From positions 1 to 64,000 of the forward strand of contig CALFZO010000081.1 in NCBI GenBank assembly GCA_937952305.1: DNA of 64,000 bases, in the 5' to 3' direction. A model generated the notes under the pieces. That model searched no databases. It was not told the DNA's origin and saw only the letters and a list, made by a program, of their open reading frames with translations. This DNA is from an uncultured Anaerolineales bacterium. Its GTDB lineage: Bacteria; Chloroflexota; Anaerolineae; Anaerolineales; UBA6663. Made by a program: the position numbers and the translations under genes. Positions 1 to 8,124 of the stretch are shown here, in pieces (the stretch's first letter is position 1; each line of letters starts with the position of its first letter).

Positions 1-869
1 GAGCCGATGAAGGCGTAATGGATGCGCCGGCCGCGCACGCTGGCCACCGGCTGCACCTGGTCCGGCGCGTGCGGGACGCTCACCAACGGCGTCAGCGTGG
101 ACACATCGAAGACCAGCCGGCGCGCATACTCCGCGTCCGGATCAGGCTGCAGCGCCTCGGCCGACCCCGCCAGGCCAGCGCCGTCCACCAGGCCAGCTTT
201 GGCGCCCATCTCGGCCACCATGTTGGCGAGCACCATCCGGCCGGCCAGCGTGAGGGCCTGCACGGCCTCGCCCGTAAACTCCAGCGCCTGATAGTTGGCG
301 CCGTCCGCGCCTAGCTGGCCGGTCAGGAACAGGATCAGGTCCTTGGCGCTGACGCCGGGCCGCAGCCGGCCGTTCAACTCCACCCGGATGGTGGCCGGCA
401 CCTTGAGCCACGTCCGCCCGGTGAGCCAGGCGCCCGCCAGGTCCGTCGAGCCGACGCCGATGGCGAGCGCCCCCACGGCCCCGGCGGTCGGCGTGTGCGA
501 GTCCGCCCCGAGAAACAAATCACCCGGTCCGACGTGGCCGTTCTCCACCAGGAGTTGATGGCAGATCCCGTCGCCGACGTCATACAGGCGGCAGCCCGTC
601 TCCTGGGCGAAGGCCCGCATGAGCTGATGCAGGTTGGCGACGCGCTCGTTCGGGGCCGGCGCAGCGTGGTCGATGACCAGCGTCACCCGCGCCGGGTCCC
701 ACAGCCGCTGGCCGCCCATGGCCCGGAAGGCCTGGATCGCGAACGGCGCGGTGGCGTCGGTGGCCATGGCGCCATCCACGCGCACCACCGCGATTTCACC
801 CTGGCGCACGGCCTGGCCGGCATGCACCGCGATGATCTTCTCGACGAGGGTCTGGGCGAAGCGGCTCAT
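1..869 (-). CDS. Aconitase/LeuC-family hydro-lyase large subunit (partial)
   Basis: The N-terminal 289 codons of an aconitase-superfamily large subunit; the gene runs off the left edge. Visible family features are the GDGICHQ segment, a GADSHT motif and, exactly at the edge, FIGSC, the start of the GSCTNGR motif that carries the first iron-sulfur ligand. The general form is that of the shorter 3-isopropylmalate dehydratase, homoaconitase and dimethylmalate dehydratase large subunits. The ATG overlaps the stop of the upstream lyase gene as ATGA, so it is the last visible gene of the long minus-strand operon. A small subunit would be expected just beyond the edge. In this context hydration of a citraconate- or dialkylmaleate-like acid is as plausible as leucine synthesis; that choice is inference. 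Confidence 0.85.
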   Translation of the reverse strand, partial: MSRFAQTLVEKIIAVHAGQAVRQGEIAVVRVDGAMATDATAPFAIQAFRAMGGQRLWDPARVTLVIDHAAPAPNERVANLHQLMRAFAQETGCRLYDVGDGICHQLLVENGHVGPGDLFLGADSHTPTAGAVGALAIGVGSTDLAGAWLTGRTWLKVPATIRVELNGRLRPGVSAKDLILFLTGQLGADGANYQALEFTGEAVQALTLAGRMVLANMVAEMGAKAGLVDGAGLAGSAEALQPDPDAEYARRLVFDVSTLTPLVSVPHAPDQVQPVASVRGRRIHYAFIG

Positions 870-2251
870 GCGTTCAGGCGGTAGAGCTTGCCCGGCAGGG
901 TGCGGCCCAGCAGCGTCTCCATCTCGCGCGAGACGGCGGCCACGCGCTCCCGATCGACGCCCGTCTGCACGCCCATCGCCTCCAGCATGTGGACGGTGTC
1001 TTCCGTGGCGATGTTGCCGGTGGCGCCGGGGAGGAACGGGCAGCCCCCCAACCCGCCGAAGGCGGTGTCGAAGTGATGCACCCCGGACTTGAGGGCCGAA
1101 AGGACATTGGCCAGACCCATGCCGCGCGTGTCGTGCAGATGCAGGACGATCGGCACCGGCGCCGACATCGGGCGCAGTTCCTGGACCAGACGCCGGACCT
1201 GCTGCGGGTCCGCCAGCCCCGCCGAATCTGCCAGTGCGAGCTCGTCCACACCCAGCGCCAGCAGCCGCCGCGCCAGACCCACCACCCGCCGCGCCTCCAC
1301 GGCGCCCTCGTAAGCGCAGCCGAAGGCGCATTGGAGGCCGGCGCGCACGGCCAGGCCATGGTCACGCGCCAGCTTCACCATCGGCGTCAGCTGCTCTAGC
1401 GCGGCCTCCACCGAGACGCCGGCGTTCTTCTGGCTGTGGGTCTCGCTGGCCGAGAGCGAGACGTCCACCTGGCCCAGGCCGGCCGCCACGGCCCGCTCCA
1501 CGCCTTTGACGTTGAGCGCCAGCCCGCTGTAGACCACACCCGGCCGGCGCGCGATCCGCCGGCAGACTTCATCGGCGTCGGCCATCTGCGGCACACGCTG
1601 CGGATTGACGAAGGACGCCACCTGGAGGCGGCGCAGCCCGCTCTCGGAGAGGGCGTCGATCAGCCGGACCTTGGTGGCGGTGGGGACGGTGACGGCCTCA
1701 CTCTGCCAGCCGTCGCGCGGGCCGACCTCCACGATCTCCACCGCCGGCGCCAGGGTCGGCACATCCAGCGACTCGCTGCGCCGCCAGAGCCGGTTGTGAT
1801 AGAGCAGCGGCGTATCGGCGCCGGCGGCGTCACAGGCCACGACCTCGCCCACAAAGATCGTGTGGTCGCCGCCGTCATAGGCGCGCCACACGCGGCAATC
1901 GAGCCAGCACAACACACCCGGCAGAAGCGGACTGCCCGTCTGGGACACGGTCGTCGCGAGGCCGGCGAAGCGGTCCTCCAGGTCCGGCTTGAGGCCGGCA
2001 AAGCGCAAGCCGAAGTCCAGTTGATGCATGCTGAGGACGTTCACGGCGAAGACGCCGCTCTGCTCGATGGCGGTGTGCGTGTAAAGCTTCTTGACCACGC
2101 AGATGGACACCAGCGGCGGGTCCAGGCTGACGCTGCTGAACGAGCTGACCGTCAGCCCCAGGCGCTGCTCGTTGAAGAGCGTCGTGACGACGGTGACGCC
2201 GCTGGCGAACTGGGCCAGGGCCTGCTTGAAGTCCTGCGCGCTGACGGCCAT
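866..2251 (-). CDS. Flavin reductase-HMG-CoA lyase fusion protein
   Basis: A 461-aa protein with two complete domains. Residues 1 to about 158 are a HpaC/RutF-type flavin reductase domain (ASGVTVVTT near the N-terminus, PPLVSICV, NRLWRRS at its end). Residues about 171 to 461 are an HMG-CoA-lyase-type TIM barrel with VGPRDGWQSE (Arg179, Asp180), metal ligands His371 and His373 in HLHD, catalytic Cys404 in GGCPF and Asn413. Either domain alone would be of normal size, and the frame is open through a short linker, so this looks like a real fusion. The start is ATG at 2251, one base into the stop of the SDR gene; a longer reading upstream is only the other frame of that SDR. The lyase would split a 3-hydroxy-acyl-CoA; the reductase half could supply reduced flavin to an operon oxygenase (inference). 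Confidence 0.88.
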   Translation of the reverse strand: MAVSAQDFKQALAQFASGVTVVTTLFNEQRLGLTVSSFSSVSLDPPLVSICVVKKLYTHTAIEQSGVFAVNVLSMHQLDFGLRFAGLKPDLEDRFAGLATTVSQTGSPLLPGVLCWLDCRVWRAYDGGDHTIFVGEVVACDAAGADTPLLYHNRLWRRSESLDVPTLAPAVEIVEVGPRDGWQSEAVTVPTATKVRLIDALSESGLRRLQVASFVNPQRVPQMADADEVCRRIARRPGVVYSGLALNVKGVERAVAAGLGQVDVSLSASETHSQKNAGVSVEAALEQLTPMVKLARDHGLAVRAGLQCAFGCAYEGAVEARRVVGLARRLLALGVDELALADSAGLADPQQVRRLVQELRPMSAPVPIVLHLHDTRGMGLANVLSALKSGVHHFDTAFGGLGGCPFLPGATGNIATEDTVHMLEAMGVQTGVDRERVAAVSREMETLLGRTLPGKLYRLNA

Positions 2252-3048
2252 CACGCCTCCGCCTGCGGCGCAAACAGGTCGCGCTTGTTGAAGGGCGCGG
2301 TCAGAAAGCGCACAAAGATCTTGGCCGGCGTCAGCCACTCGATCGACAGCTCCCCGCGCAGCACGCGCTCGACGATGAACGGCGCCACGGTTTCGACGCG
2401 TTCGCCCAGGATATTGAAGACGCGCTTGGCGCTCTGCCACGCCGCCGGCCGGCCGCTGTACTGGCCCACCAGCATGTCGGTCGTAACCATGCCGGGACTG
2501 ATGGTGCCGATCTTCACCGGCAAGTCGCGGGCGTCCAGGCGCACCGCGCGCGTGAAGAAGCGCACGGCGGCCTTGGTGCTGCCGTAGATGCCCAGCCCGA
2601 CCCGGGCCCGGCCGTTGCTGCCAAAGCCCTCGAAGTTGTACACGGCGCCGCCGCCTGGCTGGGCGGCCAGGCCCATCAGCGCGACCTTGCACCCGTACAG
2701 CATGCCGATCAGGTTGGTCTCCACCACGCTGCGCATCACTTCCGGCGGCTGCTCCCAGAACGGGATATCCGGGTGGGCCAGACCGGCGTTGTTGATCCAC
2801 ACGTCCACGCGTCCGAAACGCTGGACGGCCGCGGCCCACAGAGCCTGGACCTGCTCGAACTCCGTCACATCGCAGGGCTGGCCGAGAATGCGCTGCGGGT
2901 CGCGGCGCGCGGCCAGGCGACCCACCGCTTGTTCCACGGCCGCCGCCGCCCGGCCGCTGATAGCGACGGCGCAGCCCTGCTTCAAGAATTCCTCAGCTAG
3001 CCCGTAGCCGATGCCCCGGGTGCTGCCCGTGATCACGATGACTTTCAT
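2251..3048 (-). CDS. SDR of the chlorophyll b reductase (NOL/NYC1)-like type
   Basis: A 265-aa short-chain dehydrogenase with TGSTRGIG (8-15) for NAD(P) binding, NNAG (86-89), a Ser at 144 and Tyr155-x3-Lys159 in YGSTK. Beyond the generic fold it resembles plant NOL/NYC1 chlorophyll b reductase in several places: GSTRGIGYGLAEEFLK near the N-terminus, the NFEGFGSNGR segment where NOL has a GAGSDGR-type stretch, SPGMVTTDMLV, and a C-terminal IFVRFLT region. This comparison is from memory and by eye. It sits between the flavoprotein (4-nt ATGA overlap) and the lyase fusion, and near two RCCR-like genes. A role in reducing a formyl or keto group on a tetrapyrrole is inferred from that company. 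Confidence 0.85.
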   Translation of the reverse strand: MKVIVITGSTRGIGYGLAEEFLKQGCAVAISGRAAAAVEQAVGRLAARRDPQRILGQPCDVTEFEQVQALWAAAVQRFGRVDVWINNAGLAHPDIPFWEQPPEVMRSVVETNLIGMLYGCKVALMGLAAQPGGGAVYNFEGFGSNGRARVGLGIYGSTKAAVRFFTRAVRLDARDLPVKIGTISPGMVTTDMLVGQYSGRPAAWQSAKRVFNILGERVETVAPFIVERVLRGELSIEWLTPAKIFVRFLTAPFNKRDLFAPQAEA

Positions 3049-4439
3049 ACGCTTACCTTCTCCCGTTGCAACGCTTCCGCTGCGTGCCGGCCGGCCAGCC
3101 AACCCAGCCCCAGGGCGGTCAGCAGGCCGTTGCCAGACAAGTAGCCGCCCGGCCCGTGGCCGCTGAGGCCGGCCGCCACACCGCCGCCGGCATACAGGTT
3201 GGGGATGGCCGAGCCATCGGCGCGCAGCACCCGTCCGTCCAGGTCCACCTGCAAGCCGCCCTGGGTGTGAAAGAGCGCGCCGGTCACCTTCACGCCGTAG
3301 AACGGCGGCCGCAGGTGGACGCAGTCCGTCCGGCCGAAGGGGTCCGGCTGGCCGGCGGCGGCGGCTTCGTAGGCGGCCAGGGTCTCTGCCAGCGCCGCGG
3401 CATCCACGCGCATCTGGCCGGCCAGCTCGGCCCAAGTGGCGGCGCTCAGAATCGCGCCGGCGGCCTGGGCCTCGCGGTAATCCTCGAACTGCAAAGCCAA
3501 CTGGTGGATGCGCTCGTCGTACACAGACCAGGCCACGCGCCCTGGCTGGGCCAGCACGGCCAGGGCGTGCTCGGAGTAACCGTGCGTCTCGTCGCCGAAG
3601 CGCCGGCCATTCACGTTCACCTGAAAACCGCCCTCCATGATCACGGCATACGTGATCAGGACGTTGTGCGGCACGGCCACGTTGGCGTGCGCCTGGTAAG
3701 CGTCCATGAACGCCAGGGCGGCCCCGAGTTCCAGACCCCAGAGGATGCCCTCGCCGGTGTTGCCCTCGCCGCCGAAGTACAGGGCGTCGGCGATGTCCGG
3801 GCAGTAACGGGCGACCAGCTCGGGGTTGCCCGCGAAGCCGTTGCAGGCCAGGATCACCTTGCGCGCCCGCACCCGTTCCACCGTCTGGCCGCGCTGGGCC
3901 ACGACGCCGGTCACGCCGCCAGCGGCGTCGGCCACCAGCGCCGTCACGGGCGCGTCGGTCACAAAATCGATATGGGGCCGGGCCTCCACGGCGCGGCGCA
4001 GATCGGCCACCAGCGCGCCGCCGGTGCGGCTGGGCGGCACGTGCATGCGGAACTGGCGGTGGCCCGGGTACTTGAAGTCGCCGACGAAGGTCAGCGCCAC
4101 GCCGGCCTCGTCCACCAGCCATTCGACCAGCTCCGGCGCGATGCGCGCCAGGCGGCGGGTCAGCGCCGGGTCCGAGGTGTGGCCGTTCTTGGCGAAGATG
4201 TCGGCCGCGAAGTCGTCGGCGGTCTCCACGATACCGGCCGCGCGTTGGAACCGGGTGCCGGCGGCCGGGATCATGCCGCCCGAGCGGGCCGTGTTGCCCC
4301 ACGGCCGCACTTGCTTCTCCAGCACCAGCACTTCCGCGCCGGCTTGCGCCGCGGCCAGGGCGGCCACCAATCCGCAGCCGCTGCCGCCCACCACAACCAC
4401 ATCGGTGGCGAAAGACCATTCGGCGCCGGCAGCGCTCAT
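3045..4439 (-). CDS. FAD-binding fumarate reductase/ketosteroid-dehydrogenase-type flavoprotein
   Basis: A 464-aa flavoprotein of the FAD_binding_2 family. The N-terminal dinucleotide site is VVVGGSGCGLVAALAAAQAG followed by an acidic LEK; the C-terminal FAD segment reads NLYAGGGVAAGLSG then GGYLSGNGL, typical of soluble fumarate reductases, urocanate reductases and 3-ketosteroid dehydrogenases. No heme or FMN domain is attached. I chose ATG 4439, which overlaps the upstream stop as ATGA, over a start 21 bases earlier. The family adds or removes hydrogens across C=C bonds next to carbonyl groups; here it could act on a bilin side chain or on an unsaturated dicarboxylic fragment. That substrate is inference. 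Confidence 0.85.
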   Translation of the reverse strand: MSAAGAEWSFATDVVVVGGSGCGLVAALAAAQAGAEVLVLEKQVRPWGNTARSGGMIPAAGTRFQRAAGIVETADDFAADIFAKNGHTSDPALTRRLARIAPELVEWLVDEAGVALTFVGDFKYPGHRQFRMHVPPSRTGGALVADLRRAVEARPHIDFVTDAPVTALVADAAGGVTGVVAQRGQTVERVRARKVILACNGFAGNPELVARYCPDIADALYFGGEGNTGEGILWGLELGAALAFMDAYQAHANVAVPHNVLITYAVIMEGGFQVNVNGRRFGDETHGYSEHALAVLAQPGRVAWSVYDERIHQLALQFEDYREAQAAGAILSAATWAELAGQMRVDAAALAETLAAYEAAAAGQPDPFGRTDCVHLRPPFYGVKVTGALFHTQGGLQVDLDGRVLRADGSAIPNLYAGGGVAAGLSGHGPGGYLSGNGLLTALGLGWLAGRHAAEALQREKVSV

Positions 4440-5224
4440 CCGTCCAGCCTCACGCCCCACAGGCCCTCCAGCAGGCGGCCGGCATACTCGGCGCCAAAAG
4501 CGCGCACGCCGATGGCGTTGGCGGGGTCACGCTGGCCGGTGGCGCGCCGGATCGCCAGGTCACGCTGCGCCATGGCGGCGTGGTCGGCCTCCGGCGTGGT
4601 CTCCGGCTGCTCCATCCAGCTCAACCAGCGGTCCAGCCGCTCATGGGCGGCGGCCGTCACCAGGTTGAGCGTGTCGTCGGTGACGGGAGCCGAGTATGCC
4701 AGGGCGGCCGGCGATTGCGCCTGGCGGATGTACGTGCTCAGGCTGACGAAAGGTTTGAGCCGGGCGTCGCCGCGCAGCGCCAGGTACCCGGCGTTGAGCG
4801 GCTCGTAGTAGCGGTCCAGATAATCCAGATCGACCCACAGGTCGGTGCGCGGCACATAGTCGGCGTAAAAGAACAGCTCCGGAATGGTGCCGAAGACGAT
4901 CCCCAGGTGGGGCACCCGCAGGTGCGGCTTGAGCCAGATGTTGAGATGCAGATTGGTGAAGCCCAGGGCCGGGTTGCCGATCCAGGAGCTCACCAGGTAG
5001 TCGATCACGGGGCCGCGGAAGGTGAACATCTCGCCGCGGAACCGGCCGTCGGCGGTGCCGTAGGCGCGCAGGTCGGCCGTGTCCGGGTTCGGGTGCAGCT
5101 CAAAGCGGGCCAACAGCTTGGCGCGCAGCTCGCCCATCACGCCCCACAGCCGGCCGAGGGTGGTGGTAGCGTCGGTGGCCGGACTTTCGTCCAGCAGCTC
5201 TTGAATGCTTTTGACAGCCGTCAT
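4436..5224 (-). CDS. RCCR-like (red chlorophyll catabolite reductase/bilin reductase superfamily) protein 1
   Basis: A 262-aa protein that by eye resembles plant RCCR along most of its length. Examples: ADYVPRTDL (121-129) corresponds to the LDLPHRKDL region, LDYLDRYY (133-140) to the PDYLKEYY segment, FVSLSTYIRQAQSP (159-172) to the PYVSPSLFVRSAFSP segment, and the C-terminal RDLAIRRATGQRD with FGAEYAGRLL (221-252) to the RRDKSFRRKSIEDD and MFGEE region. In the segment where Arabidopsis RCCR has its active-site Glu154 I align Val110, which may alter catalysis. Start is ATG 5224 with GAGGAGAG upstream. It is preceded by the beta-rich gene (14-nt gap) and followed by the flavoprotein (ATGA overlap). 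The family is ferredoxin-dependent in plants; no ferredoxin gene is visible here. Confidence 0.75.
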   Translation of the reverse strand: MTAVKSIQELLDESPATDATTTLGRLWGVMGELRAKLLARFELHPNPDTADLRAYGTADGRFRGEMFTFRGPVIDYLVSSWIGNPALGFTNLHLNIWLKPHLRVPHLGIVFGTIPELFFYADYVPRTDLWVDLDYLDRYYEPLNAGYLALRGDARLKPFVSLSTYIRQAQSPAALAYSAPVTDDTLNLVTAAAHERLDRWLSWMEQPETTPEADHAAMAQRDLAIRRATGQRDPANAIGVRAFGAEYAGRLLEGLWGVRLDG

Positions 5225-5238
5225 CGTCGTCGCTCTCC

Positions 5239-6153
5239 TCACGCCGGGCGCAGCACACCCGCCATCACCTGGCGGAGCTGGACGCCGAAAAAAACTTGCC
5301 AGACCACGGCCAGGCCGGCCGAGCCCAGCCACACCTCGCGAGTGCGCAGGGTCAGCGCCTCGCCGCGCAGGTGCTGGGTGCTGAACAAGGCCCGCCCAAA
5401 GGCCTGGCCGTTGCCGAACACATCCGGGCCGTCGAAGAAACACTGGGCGCCCTCGTCGCGCCGCAGGAAGCGCAGGCGCCGGCCGGCCGGGCCTTCCCAG
5501 ACGGCCTCACACCCCACGCGCCCATTCCCGGACTGCTCCCAAGCCACTGTCGCGGACACGGCAGCCTCGGCGGCACCGCCAACGGCCTGCACGGTCAGCT
5601 CGCCGCGCCAGCGGCCGCTATGGCCCAGGATCGTCTCCGGCCCGGCTGCGCGCTCCCCGGCCAGAAACGCCGCCAGGGCGGCCTCGGCCGGCGTATCCGC
5701 GCCGCGGATGAGTTGGTAGCGCCCGTGGATCACGCCCAGCAGGGTCGGCCCCTGATAGAGTTGAGCCGAATATACCTGCGCCTCGCCGTCCGGCAGCACC
5801 TGCACGATCACGGCCGTGTCCACGCCCCACGGCTGGATATAGTCGCTGCCCAGCAGCGTCGCGCCGAACGGCTGGCCGGCGCCATGGAAGTCACGGCCGT
5901 GGTAGACGCGGGCCGCGCCCTCATCCACAACGTGCAGGACCAGGTCCGGCTGGGCCAGGCGCGCCCGCAACGGGCCCTCAAACTCGGCGACGTTGTGGAC
6001 GTGGAAAACCGGCTGGCCGGCGGCGTCACGCGTGATGCCGCGCGTAACGCGCACACAGCCCAGCGGCGCGCCGGCCGCGTCGAACACAGCCGGCAGGCCG
6101 TGCCAGACCCCCTCGACGCGCTGCTGCCAGGCGGACGGCGGCGCGGTCGTCAT
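5239..6153 (-). CDS. Two-domain beta-rich, possibly lipocalin-like protein of unknown function
   Basis: A 304-aa protein I cannot assign with certainty. It appears to be two similar halves, each opening with a W-x-G type strand: VEGVWHGLP near residue 9 and HSGRWRGEL near residue 179. Both halves are rich in alternating hydrophobic, strand-like stretches and have no signal peptide, membrane segment or catalytic motif that I can see. The pattern recalls lipocalin-fold families such as DUF3598 and phycobiliprotein lyases, some of which bind tetrapyrroles; this is a fold-level guess. It lies between the two RCCR-like genes (ATGA overlap with one), so a substrate carrier or binding role in tetrapyrrole handling is attractive but unproven. 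Confidence 0.6.
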   Translation of the reverse strand: MTTAPPSAWQQRVEGVWHGLPAVFDAAGAPLGCVRVTRGITRDAAGQPVFHVHNVAEFEGPLRARLAQPDLVLHVVDEGAARVYHGRDFHGAGQPFGATLLGSDYIQPWGVDTAVIVQVLPDGEAQVYSAQLYQGPTLLGVIHGRYQLIRGADTPAEAALAAFLAGERAAGPETILGHSGRWRGELTVQAVGGAAEAAVSATVAWEQSGNGRVGCEAVWEGPAGRRLRFLRRDEGAQCFFDGPDVFGNGQAFGRALFSTQHLRGEALTLRTREVWLGSAGLAVVWQVFFGVQLRQVMAGVLRPA

Positions 6154-6875
6154 GGCTGCGCTTCGACGGCCGGGTTCTGGAGGATCGCCCGCAGCCGCGC
6201 GCTGGTCTCGGCGCCCAGCATCCGGTCGATCTGGGCCCAGACCGGGTCCACATCCGGGTTGAAGATCGCGGCCCGGTTGAGGCGGTCGCGCTCGGCCGGC
6301 GGCAACCCGCTGGCTACCGGCACGCTCAGGCCGTTTTCCACCAGGCCGGCCCAGTGGTCGAGGTAGTGACTGACCCAGCCGTCGATGCGCGCGAAGGCGC
6401 TCTCCGTGGCGCGGTAGGCCAGCATCCACGGCGACATGATGGCGTACTGGCGCGGCGAGAGCACCGCCGCGGACAGCCCGTCCAGCTGCTTGGCCTCGTC
6501 GAAAGCCGGCGTCAGCGGCTGGAAGGCCGCGTTCAGGTAAGCCAGGTTCGCGCCCAGATCCACCCGCGGGATCAGATCCAGGTGGAACGCGAAGTGCGGA
6601 CCGGCCAGGACCGAATCGAGCGTGAAGTGCGGGACCAGGCTGTCCGGCGGCGTGAAGGCGAAGAGCATGTGCGAGTCCAGGCCGGCGGGCGGGAACTGCA
6701 GGCCGATGTAGACCAGTTTGTAGACGGCCTGGCCGGCGAAGATCCGGCAGGCGCCCAGCGGGGCCGGGAAGGCCGGGTTAGACAAGGCCAGGAAGGGCGC
6801 GCCAACCTCGCGCAGGCCGAAGCGCGTCTGGATCTTCTCCAGCGTGGACAGGGAGAGCGTTTGAGCCAAAGACAT
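6150..6875 (-). CDS. RCCR-like (bilin reductase superfamily) protein 2
   Basis: A 241-aa paralogue of the RCCR-like protein at 4436-5224, though quite diverged. Shared marks are PHFTLD then HLDLIPRVDL (82-107), matching the RCCR region PNFVLEL to LDLPHRKDL, and a C-terminal ERDRLNRAAIFNPD followed by MLGAETSARLRAIL. Here an acidic residue, Asp87, falls where Arabidopsis RCCR has Glu154, unlike paralogue 1. The gene starts at ATG 6875, 14 bases after the Rieske oxygenase gene, and its stop overlaps the next start as ATGA. The order oxygenase then RCCR-like reductase mirrors the PaO-RCCR step of plant chlorophyll breakdown; equivalence of reaction is inference. Confidence 0.72.
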   Translation of the reverse strand: MSLAQTLSLSTLEKIQTRFGLREVGAPFLALSNPAFPAPLGACRIFAGQAVYKLVYIGLQFPPAGLDSHMLFAFTPPDSLVPHFTLDSVLAGPHFAFHLDLIPRVDLGANLAYLNAAFQPLTPAFDEAKQLDGLSAAVLSPRQYAIMSPWMLAYRATESAFARIDGWVSHYLDHWAGLVENGLSVPVASGLPPAERDRLNRAAIFNPDVDPVWAQIDRMLGAETSARLRAILQNPAVEAQP

Positions 6876-6889
6876 GGCGTCAGCTCGCC

Positions 6890-8035
6890 TCAGGCGCCGT
6901 TGCCGCCGGGCTGTTTGGTGGGGACTTCGCGCAGCACCCAGGCCTTAGCCAGCTCCGGGATCTCGCGCCGGGCCGGCGACGGGATGACGACGGCCGTGTG
7001 GCGCGAGTACTCGGACTCGATGCGGTGCGTGTCGATCTGCAGGCCCATATCAATCGCCTTCTGACGCAGGCGGCGGTAGGCGATCTGGATCGAGTCGGAC
7101 TTGACGTGCAGCTCGGCGCCCAGGTCATAGGGCAGCAGTTCCGGCCGCTGGGCCTCCACCACCGGCTTGTCCTGGTTGAAGATCTTGTACACGCGCTTGC
7201 GCGAGTCGGCGTCAGCCCAGTTGCCCTTGAAGAACGGGCGCAGGTTGATCCACTTGGTGACGGTGGTGTAGTCGTCGATCGGGATGTGCGCGTTGAAGAG
7301 CAGCATCTTGCCGAGCGGCAGATTGATATCGAGCACCGTGATGCAGGGCATGTAGACCCAGGAACTGGTCACCACGCCCTTAGCTTCGGTCTGGTCGTTG
7401 TAAACGCGCCGCCACAGGCCGCCGAAGTTCCGCTTGGGCGGCTTGAGCGTCACCGTGGCCCGGCGCGCCCAGGCGTCCAGCTCTTCGACCTTGTAGTCCC
7501 CCACTTCCGGTTCATCGCGGTTGCCGAACGCCCCGCCGTGCACCCAGGGCGCGTGGGCGATGTCCAGGCTGTTTTCCAGGGCGCGGTCATAGTGGGCGTT
7601 CCACTTGAAGTCGCCATAGGTCATCTTGTAATCGGCGGCCTGGTCAAAATACGGCAGGGCCGGCAGCGGCGGCCGCTCGGCCTCCGGCAGGTCCCCGAGG
7701 AACGCCCACACCCAGCCGTACTTGTCCACGGTCGGGTACGCGTCCACGCGCGCCTTCTTGGGCACCGGCACGCCTTTGAGGTTGGCCGGGATGCGCACGC
7801 ACTCGCCGTCCGGCTTGTACTCCCAGCCGTGGTACGGGCAGACGACACAGCCCTTGCCGTCCACCCAGCCGTCAGACAGCGCTCCGCCGCGATGCACGCA
7901 CAGGTCGCTCATCACGTGCGGCTGGCCGTCGGCGGTGCGGAACAGCACGAACTCCTGCCCCAGCGCCGTCACGCGCTTGGGCTTGGCAGTGACTTCGGGC
8001 GTGAATTCCAACGGCCACCAAAAGTTTTTGAACAT
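6890..8035 (-). CDS. Rieske non-heme iron oxygenase, alpha-subunit type
   Basis: A 381-aa Rieske oxygenase. The [2Fe-2S] site is Cys46-x-His48 then Cys66-x2-His69 (spacing 17), and the mononuclear iron site is N155-x2-D158-x2-H161-x4-H166 within NSLDIAHAPWVH. The protein has no transmembrane tail and I see no CxxC motif near the C-terminus as plant pheophorbide a oxygenase has, so it belongs to the broad single-component alpha family that includes vanillate demethylase and PaO/CAO relatives. No beta subunit, ferredoxin or dedicated reductase is encoded in the operon. By position, directly before an RCCR-like gene, it is the best candidate for the macrocycle- or pyrrole-opening step (inference). 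Confidence 0.88.
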   Translation of the reverse strand: MFKNFWWPLEFTPEVTAKPKRVTALGQEFVLFRTADGQPHVMSDLCVHRGGALSDGWVDGKGCVVCPYHGWEYKPDGECVRIPANLKGVPVPKKARVDAYPTVDKYGWVWAFLGDLPEAERPPLPALPYFDQAADYKMTYGDFKWNAHYDRALENSLDIAHAPWVHGGAFGNRDEPEVGDYKVEELDAWARRATVTLKPPKRNFGGLWRRVYNDQTEAKGVVTSSWVYMPCITVLDINLPLGKMLLFNAHIPIDDYTTVTKWINLRPFFKGNWADADSRKRVYKIFNQDKPVVEAQRPELLPYDLGAELHVKSDSIQIAYRRLRQKAIDMGLQIDTHRIESEYSRHTAVVIPSPARREIPELAKAWVLREVPTKQPGGNGA

Positions 8036-8124
8036 CTGCAGCTCCTCCGGAAAATCAGGCGGGGCTCAGCCGGCTGGCCTCCACCCGCTCAGGGGCAAAT
8101 CCACAGCGCCAGGCGCGGCGCAGT

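Noticed and set aside
2252..2839. An N-terminal extension of the flavin reductase-lyase fusion to 2839
   Set aside because: It is only another frame of the SDR gene. The real start is ATG 2251 after the SDR stop, with family likeness beginning there.
6890..8035. Calling the Rieske protein pheophorbide a oxygenase outright
   Set aside because: No C-terminal CxxC or membrane tail is visible and the family is broad; the name would rest on context alone.
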